From: Fibrobacter sp. UBA4223
Lineage (GTDB): Bacteria > Fibrobacterota > Fibrobacteria > Fibrobacterales > Fibrobacteraceae
NCBI GenBank assembly: GCA_002382975.1
Contig: DFTB01000017.1
Location: forward strand, 124,001-188,000
DNA: 64,000 bases
Reading direction: 5' to 3'
The position numbers and the translations under genes are program-made. Positions 1-9,073 of this stretch are shown one piece after another; position 1 is the first letter of the stretch; every line of letters starts with the position of its first letter. The notes beneath the pieces were generated by a model. That model ran no database searches, was not told the DNA's origin, and was given only the letters and a program-made list of their open reading frames with translations.

Positions 1-69
1 TTTTCTGAGGCAATTGGCGAAAAAGGGAAAGCCGCCTTGGAACGGTTGTGGATGTTGTCAAGTTGTTGA
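1..69 (+). CDS. C-terminal end of an unidentified protein (partial)
   Basis: The first reading frame is open from the window edge and reads FSEAIGEKGKAALERLWMLS before ending in SC and a TGA stop. Its codon use (GAA, GCC, AAA) looks like that of the neighbouring genes, but 22 residues are too few to name a family. It could also be chance. The 128 bases after it are AT-rich and hold the upstream region of the next gene. Confidence 0.3.
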   Translation, partial: FSEAIGEKGKAALERLWMLSSC

Positions 70-197
70 CAAAGTGTTTATAAGTGAAAAAATCTTGTAA
101 TAATTCGTTAATGTATCTTTAAATTTACAAAATGGCGATTTTTTAGCAAAAACTTTATTTATTTTCCGTAAAGCATCTTTTTTATGGGAGTTCTATT

Positions 198-398
198 ATG
201 AGCTTAGTAAACGACCTTGAACTGGAAGTCGAAAACTTCAAGCGCGAGTACGAAAAGTTCGAGCGCGGTAACAAGTCCGCCGGCACCCGTGCCCGCAAAG
301 TCCTGCAGGACATCAAGAAGACCTGCCAGGAGATTCGCGTGTCTATCCAGGGGGCGAAGAAGGAGGACGTGAAGGAGTCTCAGGCTCCTGAATCGTAA
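198..398 (+). CDS. Histone H1-like protein, Hc1 family
   Basis: A 66-residue, highly charged helical protein. The core GNKSAGTRARKVLQDIKK and the following CQEIR match the short conserved N-terminal part of the chlamydial Hc1 histone family, which is also found in many FCB-group bacteria. The long Lys/Ala tail of chlamydial Hc1 is absent; the end is acidic (ESQAPES). The family is thought to bind DNA, but these short versions have no proven role. The ATG is preceded by GGGAG at 186-190, a good ribosome binding site. It stands alone, with a hairpin terminator 40 bases downstream. Confidence 0.75.
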   Translation: MSLVNDLELEVENFKREYEKFERGNKSAGTRARKVLQDIKKTCQEIRVSIQGAKKEDVKESQAPES

Positions 399-436
399 TT
401 TTTGCTTTGCATAAGGCTGACTTTGATTCCTTTTTT

Positions 437-460
437 TGCGAAAAATGCCGTTTTTTCGCA
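437..460 (+). terminator. Hairpin after the Hc1-like gene
   Basis: TGCGAAAAA pairs with TTTTTCGCA around a short loop, with a run of T on both sides (431-437 and 451-456). It would end the transcript of the small histone-like gene. About 30 bases downstream, TATATTC at 492-498 could start the transcript of the OmpA-family gene. Confidence 0.5.
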
Positions 461-582
461 GAATTGGTTTGACTAAACTCGATTTTTGAGGTATATTCCC
501 ACTTGAGTTTGATTTTGTCAGTCTTGGCAAATGATAAAGCTAAACGAATTTATGTGTTCTATGATTGGAGAAACGTAGCAGT

Positions 583-2100
583 ATGACCCTAAAGAAACTG
601 GTCTTAGTAACGGCCGGGGCGATGCTTCTTTCTGGAACCGCCATGGCAAAGAATATCAACGTGCCTGGCGATTACTCAAAGATTGCCGACGCTCTTGGCA
701 ATGCGGATGCTGGCGATACCATCTTGGTAAAGCGCGGCACCTACAACGAAAACATTACCTTGGTGATGGACGTGGTCTTGAAAGGTGAAGACCCGCTCAC
801 GACGATTATCGATGGCGGCCGCAATGGTCCGACCGTCATGGGTACTTCGGGCGCCGAGATGTCGCACTTCACCATCAGGAACGGTCTTGAAGGTATCCTT
901 TGCGAAAACGCCGCCCCTTACATCCACCACTGCTACGTGTTGGATAACAAGGCCACGGGTATCGGTGCGTTCATTTCGCTCCCTCACCTCCGTAATAACG
1001 TGGTGTACGGCAACCGCTGGTCCGGCATCCTCGCTTGGGGTGCCAAGGCCCTGGACGCTTCCATCGAACAGAACGTAGTGCTCCGCAACGGCTATTCCGG
1101 CCTTGCCCTGAAGGGACCTACCAACGTGGTCGCCACCAACAACATCTTCATGGAGAACCACTACTACGGTGTGTTCGCCGACCCTGCTGCTGGTCAGACC
1201 AAGGTGGAGTACAACAACATCTACAAGAACTACTACCCCTTCAACCAGTTCATCAAGGTGAACCGCACCAACGTTTCCCTTGATCCGAAGTTCATCAACC
1301 ACTCCCTTTCGAAGCCGAACTTCTACTGCCAGTCCACCTCGCCGATGCTCAAGCGTGGAAAGGGCAAGCTGGATATCGGCCTTACTGCTACTGAGATTGA
1401 GAAGGAAGAGGAAGAAGTGGAAGAGACCCGTAATCCGGACACCGATGCCGACGGCATGTGCGATCCTTGGGTCTCCGAAGAGGGTCTTGCAGACAAATAC
1501 GCATCGGTCTGTACCGGTGTGGACAACTGCCCCGAAGAAGGTGAAGACTTTGACGGCTATCAAGACGATGATGGCTGCCCGGATGCCGACAACGACCGCG
1601 ACGGTATCTGCGATCCTTGGGTTGAAGCCAAGGCTATGCAAGCTAACTTTGCTCACGTCTGTAAAGAAGTTGACCTTTGCCCCGAACAGCCCGAAACCAT
1701 GAACGACTTCAAGGACGATGACGGTTGCCCGGACGAAGTGCCGCAGCCGCCCAAGAAGGTGTTCGTGCTCGAAGGCGTGAACTTTGAATCTGGTAAGGCA
1801 ACCATCACTCAGGATTCCTACATCTCCCTCTTGAAGGTGGTGGACATCATGGAAACCTTTACCGAAGCTACTTTTGAAATCGTGGGCCATACGGATAACC
1901 AGGGTAACAAGGCCAAGAACAAGCAGCTCTCTGCCGACCGCGCCGAAGCTGTGAAGAACTTCCTTGTAGAAAAGGGAATTTCCGAAAGCCGTATTACAAC
2001 ATCCGGTATGGGTGACACCAAGCCGGTGGCCTCCAACAAAACCCCCGAAGGGCGTGCGCAGAACCGTCGTATCGAATTCAAGCGCACGGATATCAAGTAA
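583..2100 (+). CDS. OmpA-family outer-membrane protein with beta-helix and calcium-binding repeats
   Basis: 505 residues from the ATG at 583; a TTG at 565 is in frame, but the GGAG at 567-570 serves the ATG and the signal peptide starts there (MTLKKLVLVTAG to AMA-KN). Order: signal peptide 1-23; NosD/pectate-lyase-like right-handed beta-helix, about 30-265, with repeated NNVV/NNIF turns; an acidic Glu stretch; two thrombospondin type 3-like Asp-rich units (DTDADGMCDPW and DNDRDGICDPW, each closed by DDDGCPD), about 285-385; C-terminal OmpA peptidoglycan-binding domain, about 395-503, with VGHTDNQG and NRRIEFKR. It should link the outer membrane to peptidoglycan and expose or carry a beta-helix. 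It lies 8 bases before the PorV-TPR gene and looks like the first gene of the envelope cluster. Confidence 0.85.
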   Translation: MTLKKLVLVTAGAMLLSGTAMAKNINVPGDYSKIADALGNADAGDTILVKRGTYNENITLVMDVVLKGEDPLTTIIDGGRNGPTVMGTSGAEMSHFTIRNGLEGILCENAAPYIHHCYVLDNKATGIGAFISLPHLRNNVVYGNRWSGILAWGAKALDASIEQNVVLRNGYSGLALKGPTNVVATNNIFMENHYYGVFADPAAGQTKVEYNNIYKNYYPFNQFIKVNRTNVSLDPKFINHSLSKPNFYCQSTSPMLKRGKGKLDIGLTATEIEKEEEEVEETRNPDTDADGMCDPWVSEEGLADKYASVCTGVDNCPEEGEDFDGYQDDDGCPDADNDRDGICDPWVEAKAMQANFAHVCKEVDLCPEQPETMNDFKDDDGCPDEVPQPPKKVFVLEGVNFESGKATITQDSYISLLKVVDIMETFTEATFEIVGHTDNQGNKAKNKQLSADRAEAVKNFLVEKGISESRITTSGMGDTKPVASNKTPEGRAQNRRIEFKRTDIK

Positions 2101-2108
2101 AGGAGTAG

Positions 2109-4343
2109 GTGATGATGCGTACTAGTTTCATCAAAACGTCAGTCCTCGGACTTACTGTAGCTGCCAGCGCTCTGTATGCTGAAGCAGTCTACTCCCCGCA
2201 CAAATACCAGCAGAACGACTGGTTCGGTGAATTTGGTAGTAACAACACTGCTATGTATGTGAACCCCGCTGGGATCTCCATGACGGACCAGCTGGAAGTA
2301 AGTGCCGCTTTCTTCAGCTCTATCAGTGGTGAAGCCAGCCAGGAATACGTGAGTTTGGCTTTCCCCATGGATTACAAGCACACCATCGGATTCTCCTTCT
2401 TCGAGAACGGTGCTTCTATCGATGGCGGTAAGTCCTACGATGAATTCGCCTTCTTGCTGGGCTATGCCTATAACCTGATGCACTGCGTGGCCGTGGGTCT
2501 CGACATCTCTGTGCTTTACATCAACCAGTTCGATGAAGTGAAGCATGTGACCTTCGGTGCCGACGTGGGCGTGAGCTGGAACCCGCTTTCCTCCTCCAAG
2601 TATGGTGACTTGTTTGTGGGTGTTGCTTTGCAGAACGCTCTGCAGCCTGCAGTCAGCACCGCCGAAAAGGATGCACCCACGGTGGTCCTCTTTACGGAGA
2701 GCGAAGCGTACAAGATTCCTGCTAACCTGAACTTCTCCTTGTTCTACCGCGGACTTAACCGCGCTCTCGAGGCCAAGGCCGAACTTTCTGTTATCGACGT
2801 GATGCACGACGATGAAGAAGGTGGTGAGGGCATGAACTTGGAAGAAAGCTTCACCTTGACCTACTATCTGTCCCCGCACCTTGGTGTTCGTCTTCGTTTC
2901 ACGAAGGAAGGTTACCCGGTTGTCGGCGCTACGGTTAACGTGAAGGACGTAAGCTTCTTCCGCTACCTGCAGCTTGATCTGGAAATGTCTCACGACGACC
3001 TCTACGCCAAGAAGAACCGTGGCTTTATCTGGGCTGTGAAGCTCACCACCCGCTTCGGTGATACTCGTGAAGAGAAGATTGGCGAAGAACGGTATCGTCG
3101 TTTGAAGATCGAACCTGAAAACGATTACCGCGCTGCTATGCGTCTGTACTTGAACCGTCAGTTCCTCGAAGCCGCATACGCCTTCGGTAAGGTTCAGACC
3201 AAGTACCCCGCATTCCACTTGGTGGACCAGGCCGCGTTCTACAAGGCAAAGTCCTTTGAAAACCTCCGCATGCACAAGGCTGCCCGTGCCGTTTACGAAG
3301 ACGCTATCAAACGCTATCCCAGAACGGAACAGAACGCCAAGTACCACTTCCAGTTGATGAACATCGACTATAAGGAAGGCAAGTACACCGACGCTATGGC
3401 CAAGTACCAGAACATTGTTCAGGTGTTCGGCAAGAGCGACGTGAAGGCGGACGCCGACTATATCGCCGGTCAGATCAAGTTCGAACAGGGCCTCTATCAG
3501 GAATCTGTAGACCTGCTCGCAGCCATTCTCCCCGGTAACGCAAACTACTTCTACGCCCGTTATACCATGGGTATCGCCTACAGCCGCATGGGCAAGTGGG
3601 AAGAAGCCGAAAACTGCTTCCGCGACATTACGGAACAGCCGGTTTCCAACCAGTCTGAACGCGACCTGCAGGATGCCGCCAAGGTGAAACTCGGCCATAT
3701 CTACTTCTCTGGCGAAAAGCCCGACGTGGCTGCTGCCGCCCAGATGTACGGCCAGGTGGAACCGGGTTCCCCTGTGTATGACGAAGCAATGCTCGGTATC
3801 GCATGGTCCTTCCTCAAGGTGAACAAGCCCGACGAGGCTTTGAAGCCTGCCAACTGGATTATCAGCAACCTTCCGGAATCCTTCCTGGTTTCCGAAGCCT
3901 ACCTGGTTCAGGGTTACTGCTACTTCATCAAGAAGGACTACGACAAGGCCGTGAAGTCTCTGGAACAGGCCGAAAAGCGTACGGAACAGCCGGTTGTGTC
4001 TGTAGCCGCACGTGACAGCGCCCGTCAGGCTTACGAAGCCATGCAGAACGATTTCGATTCTGTTCAGGTCAAGGCTCTTGACCTTGCCCGTCAGTTGCCC
4101 ACGCCTCGTGTGGAAAGCAAGCGTGAAGCTTTGAAGCCTGATTTCGATAAGGCCAACAAGGCTATCGAAGATTATGCTGAGTTCACCCAGAGGTCCATTC
4201 AGAGCGACCGCTTTGAATCTAACCGTAAGCGCATTTTGGATGACGCTGGCTTTACTCTGGCTACCGTCAAGACCAAGATGGCCGGTGGTGCCGGTGGTTC
4301 TGGCGCTGCTCAGGAACTGGAGGAATTGGATGACCTGGAGTAA
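2109..4343 (+). CDS. PorV-like outer-membrane barrel fused to a TPR tail
   Basis: 744 residues with a signal peptide (cleavage near LYAEA). Residues 30-335 look like a PorV/PorQ/UPF0164 beta-barrel: the start GSNNTAMYVNPAGISM is the typical N-plug, followed by alternating aromatic strands (VSLAFPM, TIGFSFFENG, FLLGYAYN). From about residue 350 the protein changes to TPR-type helices (YAFGKVQTKYPAFHLVDQAAFYKA, QLMNIDYKEGKYTDAMAKYQ) up to a Gly/Glu-rich end. A barrel with a periplasmic TPR arm would tie the outer membrane to the next protein. In Myxococcus the Glt complex also combines barrels and TPR proteins. The join of the two halves in one chain is the odd point. It is likely co-transcribed with the OmpA gene (8-base gap) and the 1278-residue TPR gene (45-base gap). 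Confidence 0.75.
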   Translation: MMMRTSFIKTSVLGLTVAASALYAEAVYSPHKYQQNDWFGEFGSNNTAMYVNPAGISMTDQLEVSAAFFSSISGEASQEYVSLAFPMDYKHTIGFSFFENGASIDGGKSYDEFAFLLGYAYNLMHCVAVGLDISVLYINQFDEVKHVTFGADVGVSWNPLSSSKYGDLFVGVALQNALQPAVSTAEKDAPTVVLFTESEAYKIPANLNFSLFYRGLNRALEAKAELSVIDVMHDDEEGGEGMNLEESFTLTYYLSPHLGVRLRFTKEGYPVVGATVNVKDVSFFRYLQLDLEMSHDDLYAKKNRGFIWAVKLTTRFGDTREEKIGEERYRRLKIEPENDYRAAMRLYLNRQFLEAAYAFGKVQTKYPAFHLVDQAAFYKAKSFENLRMHKAARAVYEDAIKRYPRTEQNAKYHFQLMNIDYKEGKYTDAMAKYQNIVQVFGKSDVKADADYIAGQIKFEQGLYQESVDLLAAILPGNANYFYARYTMGIAYSRMGKWEEAENCFRDITEQPVSNQSERDLQDAAKVKLGHIYFSGEKPDVAAAAQMYGQVEPGSPVYDEAMLGIAWSFLKVNKPDEALKPANWIISNLPESFLVSEAYLVQGYCYFIKKDYDKAVKSLEQAEKRTEQPVVSVAARDSARQAYEAMQNDFDSVQVKALDLARQLPTPRVESKREALKPDFDKANKAIEDYAEFTQRSIQSDRFESNRKRILDDAGFTLATVKTKMAGGAGGSGAAQELEELDDLE

Positions 4344-4388
4344 TCCGGGTTCGTCCCTTTTATAGAAATTATAGGTGGATAGAGAATA

Positions 4389-7300
4389 ATGAAACGTATC
4401 TTACTCTTAACGGCAATGGTCCTTTCCCTGGTGGGAACCTCCTTTGCCGCTTCCGATCCCTGTAAGGATAAAACCGAAGAAGCCAAGAAACTCTACGCAA
4501 AGTGCAAGTCCATGGAAAAGGGCTCTGCAAAGTACAAGGAATGCGCCAACTCTTACAAGCTCCTGAAAAACCAGGCTGCTCAGGCTTGCCGTTCTGGTGG
4601 TCTTGACGAAGAAGGCATGCGCTCTGCTATCAAGCAGTGGGAAAAGCAGGTGAACAACTGTAAGGGTAAGCAGAACGCCCGCTGCGCTTCTGCCTTGCAA
4701 CAGTTGGGCCACTACCAGTTCCAGTTAGAAGAAAAACTCTTCTTGGATAAGCAAGCCCAGTACGAAGAAGACGTGGCATGGTGCGCTGACCGCGACAACA
4801 AGCCCGCCAAGTGCGCAAACATCGACCAGTTCCCCAAGGCAGACCACCAGAAGTCTCTGGGATATTTCCTGGAATACATCGACAAGTATCCCAAGGAAAG
4901 CAAGACTCCCATGGTGCTGTATCAGGCTGCTGCCGTGCAAGAAGCCAGTGGCGAAGACGAGAAGGCCTTCCGCCTCCGTGAACGCCTGGTCCGTAACTTC
5001 CCGGATAACGGTCTTGTTCCCAAGGCATGGCTCCGTATAGCAGAATACCACTTCATGAACCGTAAGTTCCGCGACGCTATTGACGCCTACAAGAAGGTGA
5101 CTGGTTTCGAAAACTTGACGGGTAAGGAAGCTGCTCTTGCCATGTACCACTTGGCAGAATCTTACTACAATATCGCTGAATATGAAACAGCTGCTGTCAA
5201 GTATTATGACTACATCATCGGTGCCGATAAGGGTAAATACCCCAACGACCTTCGTGCTGAAGCTATGGACTTCATGGCAGCCTCCTTCTCTGACTTGGAA
5301 GGCGGTGGTGTCGCCGAAGCTGAAGCCTTCTTGAAAGACAAGAAGGTCCCCTTCAAGGACTCCGTGTACTATCGTATCGGTATGAAGAACAAGGATCATG
5401 ACCGTAACGAAGAAGCGGTGCAATCCTTCAAGCGCTTGATGTCTATCAACCCCGATTACATCGATGCTCCGCTCGCTGATATCGCGATGATTGAAATCCT
5501 CATCATCCAGCAAAAGTTTGAAGAAGCCCAGCAACACCGTTACACCGTGGTGAAGCGTTATGACCGCAACTCTTCTTGGTACAAGAAAAACCAGAAGTAT
5601 CCTGAATCAGTGAAGAATGCCGAAACGGCTATCCGTGGTGCTATGCTGGACATTCCGCAGTATCACCACGCTCGTGCAGCCAAGCTCACTAAGGAAGGCG
5701 ACATTGAAGCCGGTAAGAAGCAGTATACCGAGGCTATTAAGGCATACGAAGCTTTCTTGAAACGTTATGCCAAGGAGCCGTCTTGGGATGAGTACAGGGT
5801 TCACATCAATTTGGCCCTGGTTTACCAGGAAATGCAGCAGTTTGCAAACGCTGCCAAGATGTTCAACTGGATTGTGGATTCCGATACCACCCGTTACGGA
5901 CGCCGTCCCATGGGTGACAAGGAACTCCTGAAGAAAGAAGAAGCCGCTTATAACGCTGTGCTTATGATGGACCAGGCTCGTGAAGCTGCTAAGACCAAGA
6001 AGTACGGTGGCGATGCTACTAAGGCCTATAAGGGCGAAGAAACCAAGGCTTATTTTGCTCAGGTTGACAAGTATATGGCCAAGTTCGGTCAGAACAAGGA
6101 AGCTGCTGAACTTGCTTATAACGCTGCCATTGTCCACTACGAAGCTAAGCAGTATAAGACTGCCGTGACAGTGCTCCGCGATCTAGTGCAGCGCTATCCG
6201 GATCACCAGTACATTTTGCTGATTCGTCGTATGCTCGCCCAGTCCTTGCTGGAATCTGATCAGCTGGATGAAGCCTTGGTGGAATTCGAGTGGCTGTACA
6301 AGCAGTACCACGACGTGAAGGCCACCAAGAACGACTCCATGGCGAAAGAAATTGAAAAGGCTATCGCAGCCGTGCTCTTCCAGAAGGCAGAAAAGGCCGT
6401 CAAGGCCCAGCGCTACGAAGAAGGTGCCGTTGCATACTTGGCTCTTGTGAAGCGTTACCCGTTGGTTTCTTTCGCTGACAAAGCCGTGTTCGAAGCCGGT
6501 GTCGCTTACGAAAAGGCCAACAAGCACGAACAGGCAGCCGAAACCTTTATGATGCTCCCCAAGAGCTATGCATCGTCTTCCCTGACCATTAAGGGAATCT
6601 TGCGTGCAGCTAGTAACTATAAGAAGGCCGGTAACCCGCGCCAGGCTGCCCAGACCTTCTTGTTCATCACCAACAACTTCCCGCAAGATTCCATGGCCTT
6701 CCAGGCAATTGGTTTTGCTGCCCAGACATTCGACTCCATTCCGGATAAGAAGCAGGCTGCTGTGACTTACGAACTGGCTTACAAGCGCTACCCCAAGGAT
6801 GAACGTACCCCGAGCTTCCTTTACAGCGCCTGCTTGAGCTATGACGAAGCCCAGATGACTGACGAAGCCATTCGCTGCTCTAAGGACCTTGTCCACGACT
6901 ATCCCAAGAGCACCTACGCCCTCGATGCTGCCTTCAGCATTCCTGTGGCTTACGGTAACGCCAAGAAGTGGGAAGAAGCCGCCAAGGAATACCATTTCTT
7001 CATCAAGAACTACACCGAAGACAAGGAAAAGCTGATTGCTGCCTACATCGGTGCTGCTCGTGCTTACATGGAACTTAAGGAAGAAGAAAAGGCCGTTGCT
7101 GATTACGACCAGACCCTTAAGAACTACGACAAGTACGGTCTGCAAATCAAGAATGCCGATCCGGGCGTTCCTGCTGAAGCTGCTTTCTACTTGGGTGAAC
7201 ATGAATACAACAAGATGGAACCCTATGTGCTGAAGGGCAAGGAAAAGGAAAAGGCCGCGACCATCAAGAAGTTGGTGGAAATCCTGCAGGCCGCCATGGG

Positions 7301-8225
7301 TCACTACTCCAAGTCTGCGTCTTACGCTTCTGAAAAGTGGACTTTCCGCGCCACCAACAAGATGGGTATGCTCTTCGTGGTCATGGCCACCAAGGTTCGC
7401 GAACAGGAAAAGAGCGCCAAGGGCGAAGAAGAAATGTTTGCCGAACGTATCACTATCGTGCAGCAGCTGCCGCCTTATTACGACCAGGCTCGTCCTATCT
7501 TCCAGAAGAACATTGACCTTGCTCGTGACCAGGGCTTCTACAACCAGGATGTGGTACAGGCCGAAGAGGGCTATATCGAAATGTACTATCAGCAGTGCGC
7601 CGTGTTTGCCGAAGTGGCTGACGCCTTCGCCAACGCTCCGCTGCCGGACTCCGCTGCCATCGTAAGGGAATATGTGGAATACGAAGGTGCTGTGAAGGAA
7701 GATGCTATCGAAATGGCTCACGAAGACTTGGAAGCCTACCGTGAAGAACTTAATAACAAGTCCGACGCCGCAAAGCAGGCTGCTGTGCCTGTGTGCGCAA
7801 CTGGTATTAAGGCTTCTGCTCACTACGGTATCGACAACCAGTGGACAGCCAAGTTGTTTGAACTCTTGAAGCAGATGGATGAAACAAACGAGACGTTGAA
7901 CACCAAGATTGAAAAGTTCGACCCGTCTACCTTGTTTGCTGACCCGGCATACTTCAAGACCAAGGCTCGTATCGAGCAGATTTCCAAGTCCGAAGTCATG
8001 ACTCCGGAAGAAAAGCTCGCTACCTACCGCGACATTATCAAGGAAGCCAAGGCCGAAAACGAAAAGTTGAAGAAGGAATTGGCTGAACTGAAGGCTCAGA
8101 TGGCTCCGGCTCCCTCCGCTGCCGGTGCTGCAGGTGCAGAAGTAGGCGCTTCTGAATCTGCTGAACCCGAAGCCGCCCCCGCTGCTGCTCCTGCCCCGAA
8201 AAAGAAGGGAAAGAAGAAAAAGTAG
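4389..8225 (+). CDS. Very large periplasmic TPR-repeat protein
   Basis: 1278 residues. A signal peptide (MKRILLLTAMVLSLVGTSFA) is followed by TPR and TPR-like helical hairpins over nearly the whole length, for example ALAMYHLAESYYNIAEYETA, AYNAAIVHYEAKQYKTA and AAFSIPVAYGNAKKWEEAAK. The end is a coiled coil (about 1190-1235), then an Ala/Pro/Glu segment and a Lys-rich tail (PKKKGKKKK). The ATG lacks a strong Shine-Dalgarno (GGTGGATAGAG lies upstream). Such proteins are scaffolds. Its position between the barrel-TPR gene and the ExbB/ExbD genes suggests a periplasmic bridge in one trans-envelope machine, as GltD/GltI-type TPR proteins do in Myxococcus. That role is inferred from context only. 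Confidence 0.8.
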   Translation: MKRILLLTAMVLSLVGTSFAASDPCKDKTEEAKKLYAKCKSMEKGSAKYKECANSYKLLKNQAAQACRSGGLDEEGMRSAIKQWEKQVNNCKGKQNARCASALQQLGHYQFQLEEKLFLDKQAQYEEDVAWCADRDNKPAKCANIDQFPKADHQKSLGYFLEYIDKYPKESKTPMVLYQAAAVQEASGEDEKAFRLRERLVRNFPDNGLVPKAWLRIAEYHFMNRKFRDAIDAYKKVTGFENLTGKEAALAMYHLAESYYNIAEYETAAVKYYDYIIGADKGKYPNDLRAEAMDFMAASFSDLEGGGVAEAEAFLKDKKVPFKDSVYYRIGMKNKDHDRNEEAVQSFKRLMSINPDYIDAPLADIAMIEILIIQQKFEEAQQHRYTVVKRYDRNSSWYKKNQKYPESVKNAETAIRGAMLDIPQYHHARAAKLTKEGDIEAGKKQYTEAIKAYEAFLKRYAKEPSWDEYRVHINLALVYQEMQQFANAAKMFNWIVDSDTTRYGRRPMGDKELLKKEEAAYNAVLMMDQAREAAKTKKYGGDATKAYKGEETKAYFAQVDKYMAKFGQNKEAAELAYNAAIVHYEAKQYKTAVTVLRDLVQRYPDHQYILLIRRMLAQSLLESDQLDEALVEFEWLYKQYHDVKATKNDSMAKEIEKAIAAVLFQKAEKAVKAQRYEEGAVAYLALVKRYPLVSFADKAVFEAGVAYEKANKHEQAAETFMMLPKSYASSSLTIKGILRAASNYKKAGNPRQAAQTFLFITNNFPQDSMAFQAIGFAAQTFDSIPDKKQAAVTYELAYKRYPKDERTPSFLYSACLSYDEAQMTDEAIRCSKDLVHDYPKSTYALDAAFSIPVAYGNAKKWEEAAKEYHFFIKNYTEDKEKLIAAYIGAARAYMELKEEEKAVADYDQTLKNYDKYGLQIKNADPGVPAEAAFYLGEHEYNKMEPYVLKGKEKEKAATIKKLVEILQAAMGHYSKSASYASEKWTFRATNKMGMLFVVMATKVREQEKSAKGEEEMFAERITIVQQLPPYYDQARPIFQKNIDLARDQGFYNQDVVQAEEGYIEMYYQQCAVFAEVADAFANAPLPDSAAIVREYVEYEGAVKEDAIEMAHEDLEAYREELNNKSDAAKQAAVPVCATGIKASAHYGIDNQWTAKLFELLKQMDETNETLNTKIEKFDPSTLFADPAYFKTKARIEQISKSEVMTPEEKLATYRDIIKEAKAENEKLKKELAELKAQMAPAPSAAGAAGAEVGASESAEPEAAPAAAPAPKKKGKKKK

Positions 8226-8245
8226 TGCGGTAAAAACAATTTTAC

Positions 8246-8269
8246 GGGAACCTTGTTCATAGGGTTCCC
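8246..8269 (+). terminator. Hairpin between the TPR gene and the exbB-like gene
   Basis: GGGAACC pairs with GGTTCCC around a 10-base loop. It has no strong T-run, so it may only attenuate. The rest of the gap to 8414 holds a TTGACA at 8326-8331 and an AT-rich TAAATATG at 8355-8362, so the motor genes may have their own promoter. Confidence 0.35.
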
Positions 8270-8414
8270 TCGCCTTTTAGAGCTTTTGAGGGCAAATCGG
8301 GCGCTGTAAATAAAGTTTTACAGCCTTGACAGCCCTAAAACGCTTTAAAAAAAATAAATATGAACGCAGGAATTACAAAAAACAAACCAAAAACAACTCT
8401 AAAGGAGTACACTA

Positions 8415-9035
8415 ATGTCTAAAATGCTTCAATCCTTCAGCCCTGAATCTGATGGTTACCAGTTCATGTGGATCATCCTCGTGGTGTTCATGATCGGTCT
8501 GGGCTTTTCTATCGAACGTATCGTCTACATCATGGTGAAGAGCTCTAAAGGCCGCGCCAAGTTCCTGGCTGACTTCGGTAAGCTCATCAGTTCTCAGCAG
8601 TTTGACGAAGCTCAGGCTTTGGCCCAAAAGACCAATCTTCCCATTGCCCGTATCATGGCTTCCATCGTTTCCACCCGTGCCGGTGGCCGCGAACAGATGC
8701 AGGCCGCATGCGACGCCGTGTTCCTGACCGAAGCTCCTCGTCTTACCCGTTATATCAGCATTATCCAGGTTATGGCTTCTATCTCCACCTTGCTCGGACT
8801 GATGGGTACGATTTACGGTCTGATCTTCACATTCGATGCTGTGGCAAACAAACCCGCTTCTGAACGTGCTAAGGCTCTTTCCGACGGTATCGCTATCGCT
8901 ATGGGTACGACGCTCCTTGGACTTCTCTCCGCCGTGCCTCTTCTGGTCATTGTGGGTCTTCTCAACATGAACTCCGAACGCCTGATCCAGGAAATGGAAG
9001 AAAAGGGCCTCAAGATTATCAACTCCCTCTCCTAA
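8415..9035 (+). CDS. MotA/TolQ/ExbB-type proton-channel subunit (AglR-like)
   Basis: 206 residues with three membrane segments: about 18-38 (FMWIILVVFMIGLGFSIERI), 121-145 and 168-190. The conserved parts are STLLGLMGTIYGLIFTF and DGIAIAMGTTLLGLLSAVPL, the signature of the pentameric stator that conducts protons or sodium past an ExbD/MotB-type dimer in the inner membrane. The ribosome binding site AAAGGAG lies at 8401-8407. It is followed by two ExbD-like genes and an AgmX-like gene. One MotA-type plus two ExbD-type proteins is the same set as AglR-AglQ-AglS of the Myxococcus gliding motor, and differs from TolQ-TolR or ExbB-ExbD alone. Confidence 0.9.
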   Translation: MSKMLQSFSPESDGYQFMWIILVVFMIGLGFSIERIVYIMVKSSKGRAKFLADFGKLISSQQFDEAQALAQKTNLPIARIMASIVSTRAGGREQMQAACDAVFLTEAPRLTRYISIIQVMASISTLLGLMGTIYGLIFTFDAVANKPASERAKALSDGIAIAMGTTLLGLLSAVPLLVIVGLLNMNSERLIQEMEEKGLKIINSLS

Positions 9036-9073
9036 TTTCGACTGAGAGTTTTAATTTAACGGAGTTATAAAAC

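Noticed and set aside
1..197. Possible replication origin (TTGTGGATG near 46 and AT-rich DNA)
   Set aside because: Only one weak DnaA-box-like match and no dnaA, dnaN or gidA gene near.
676..1890. 404-residue open frame antisense to the OmpA-family gene
   Set aside because: Overlaps well-defined domains on the other strand and has no ribosome binding site.
6183..7823. 546-residue open frame antisense to the giant TPR gene
   Set aside because: Shadow of a long Lys/Glu/Ala-rich gene; its translation is an unstructured mix of His, Val and Leu.
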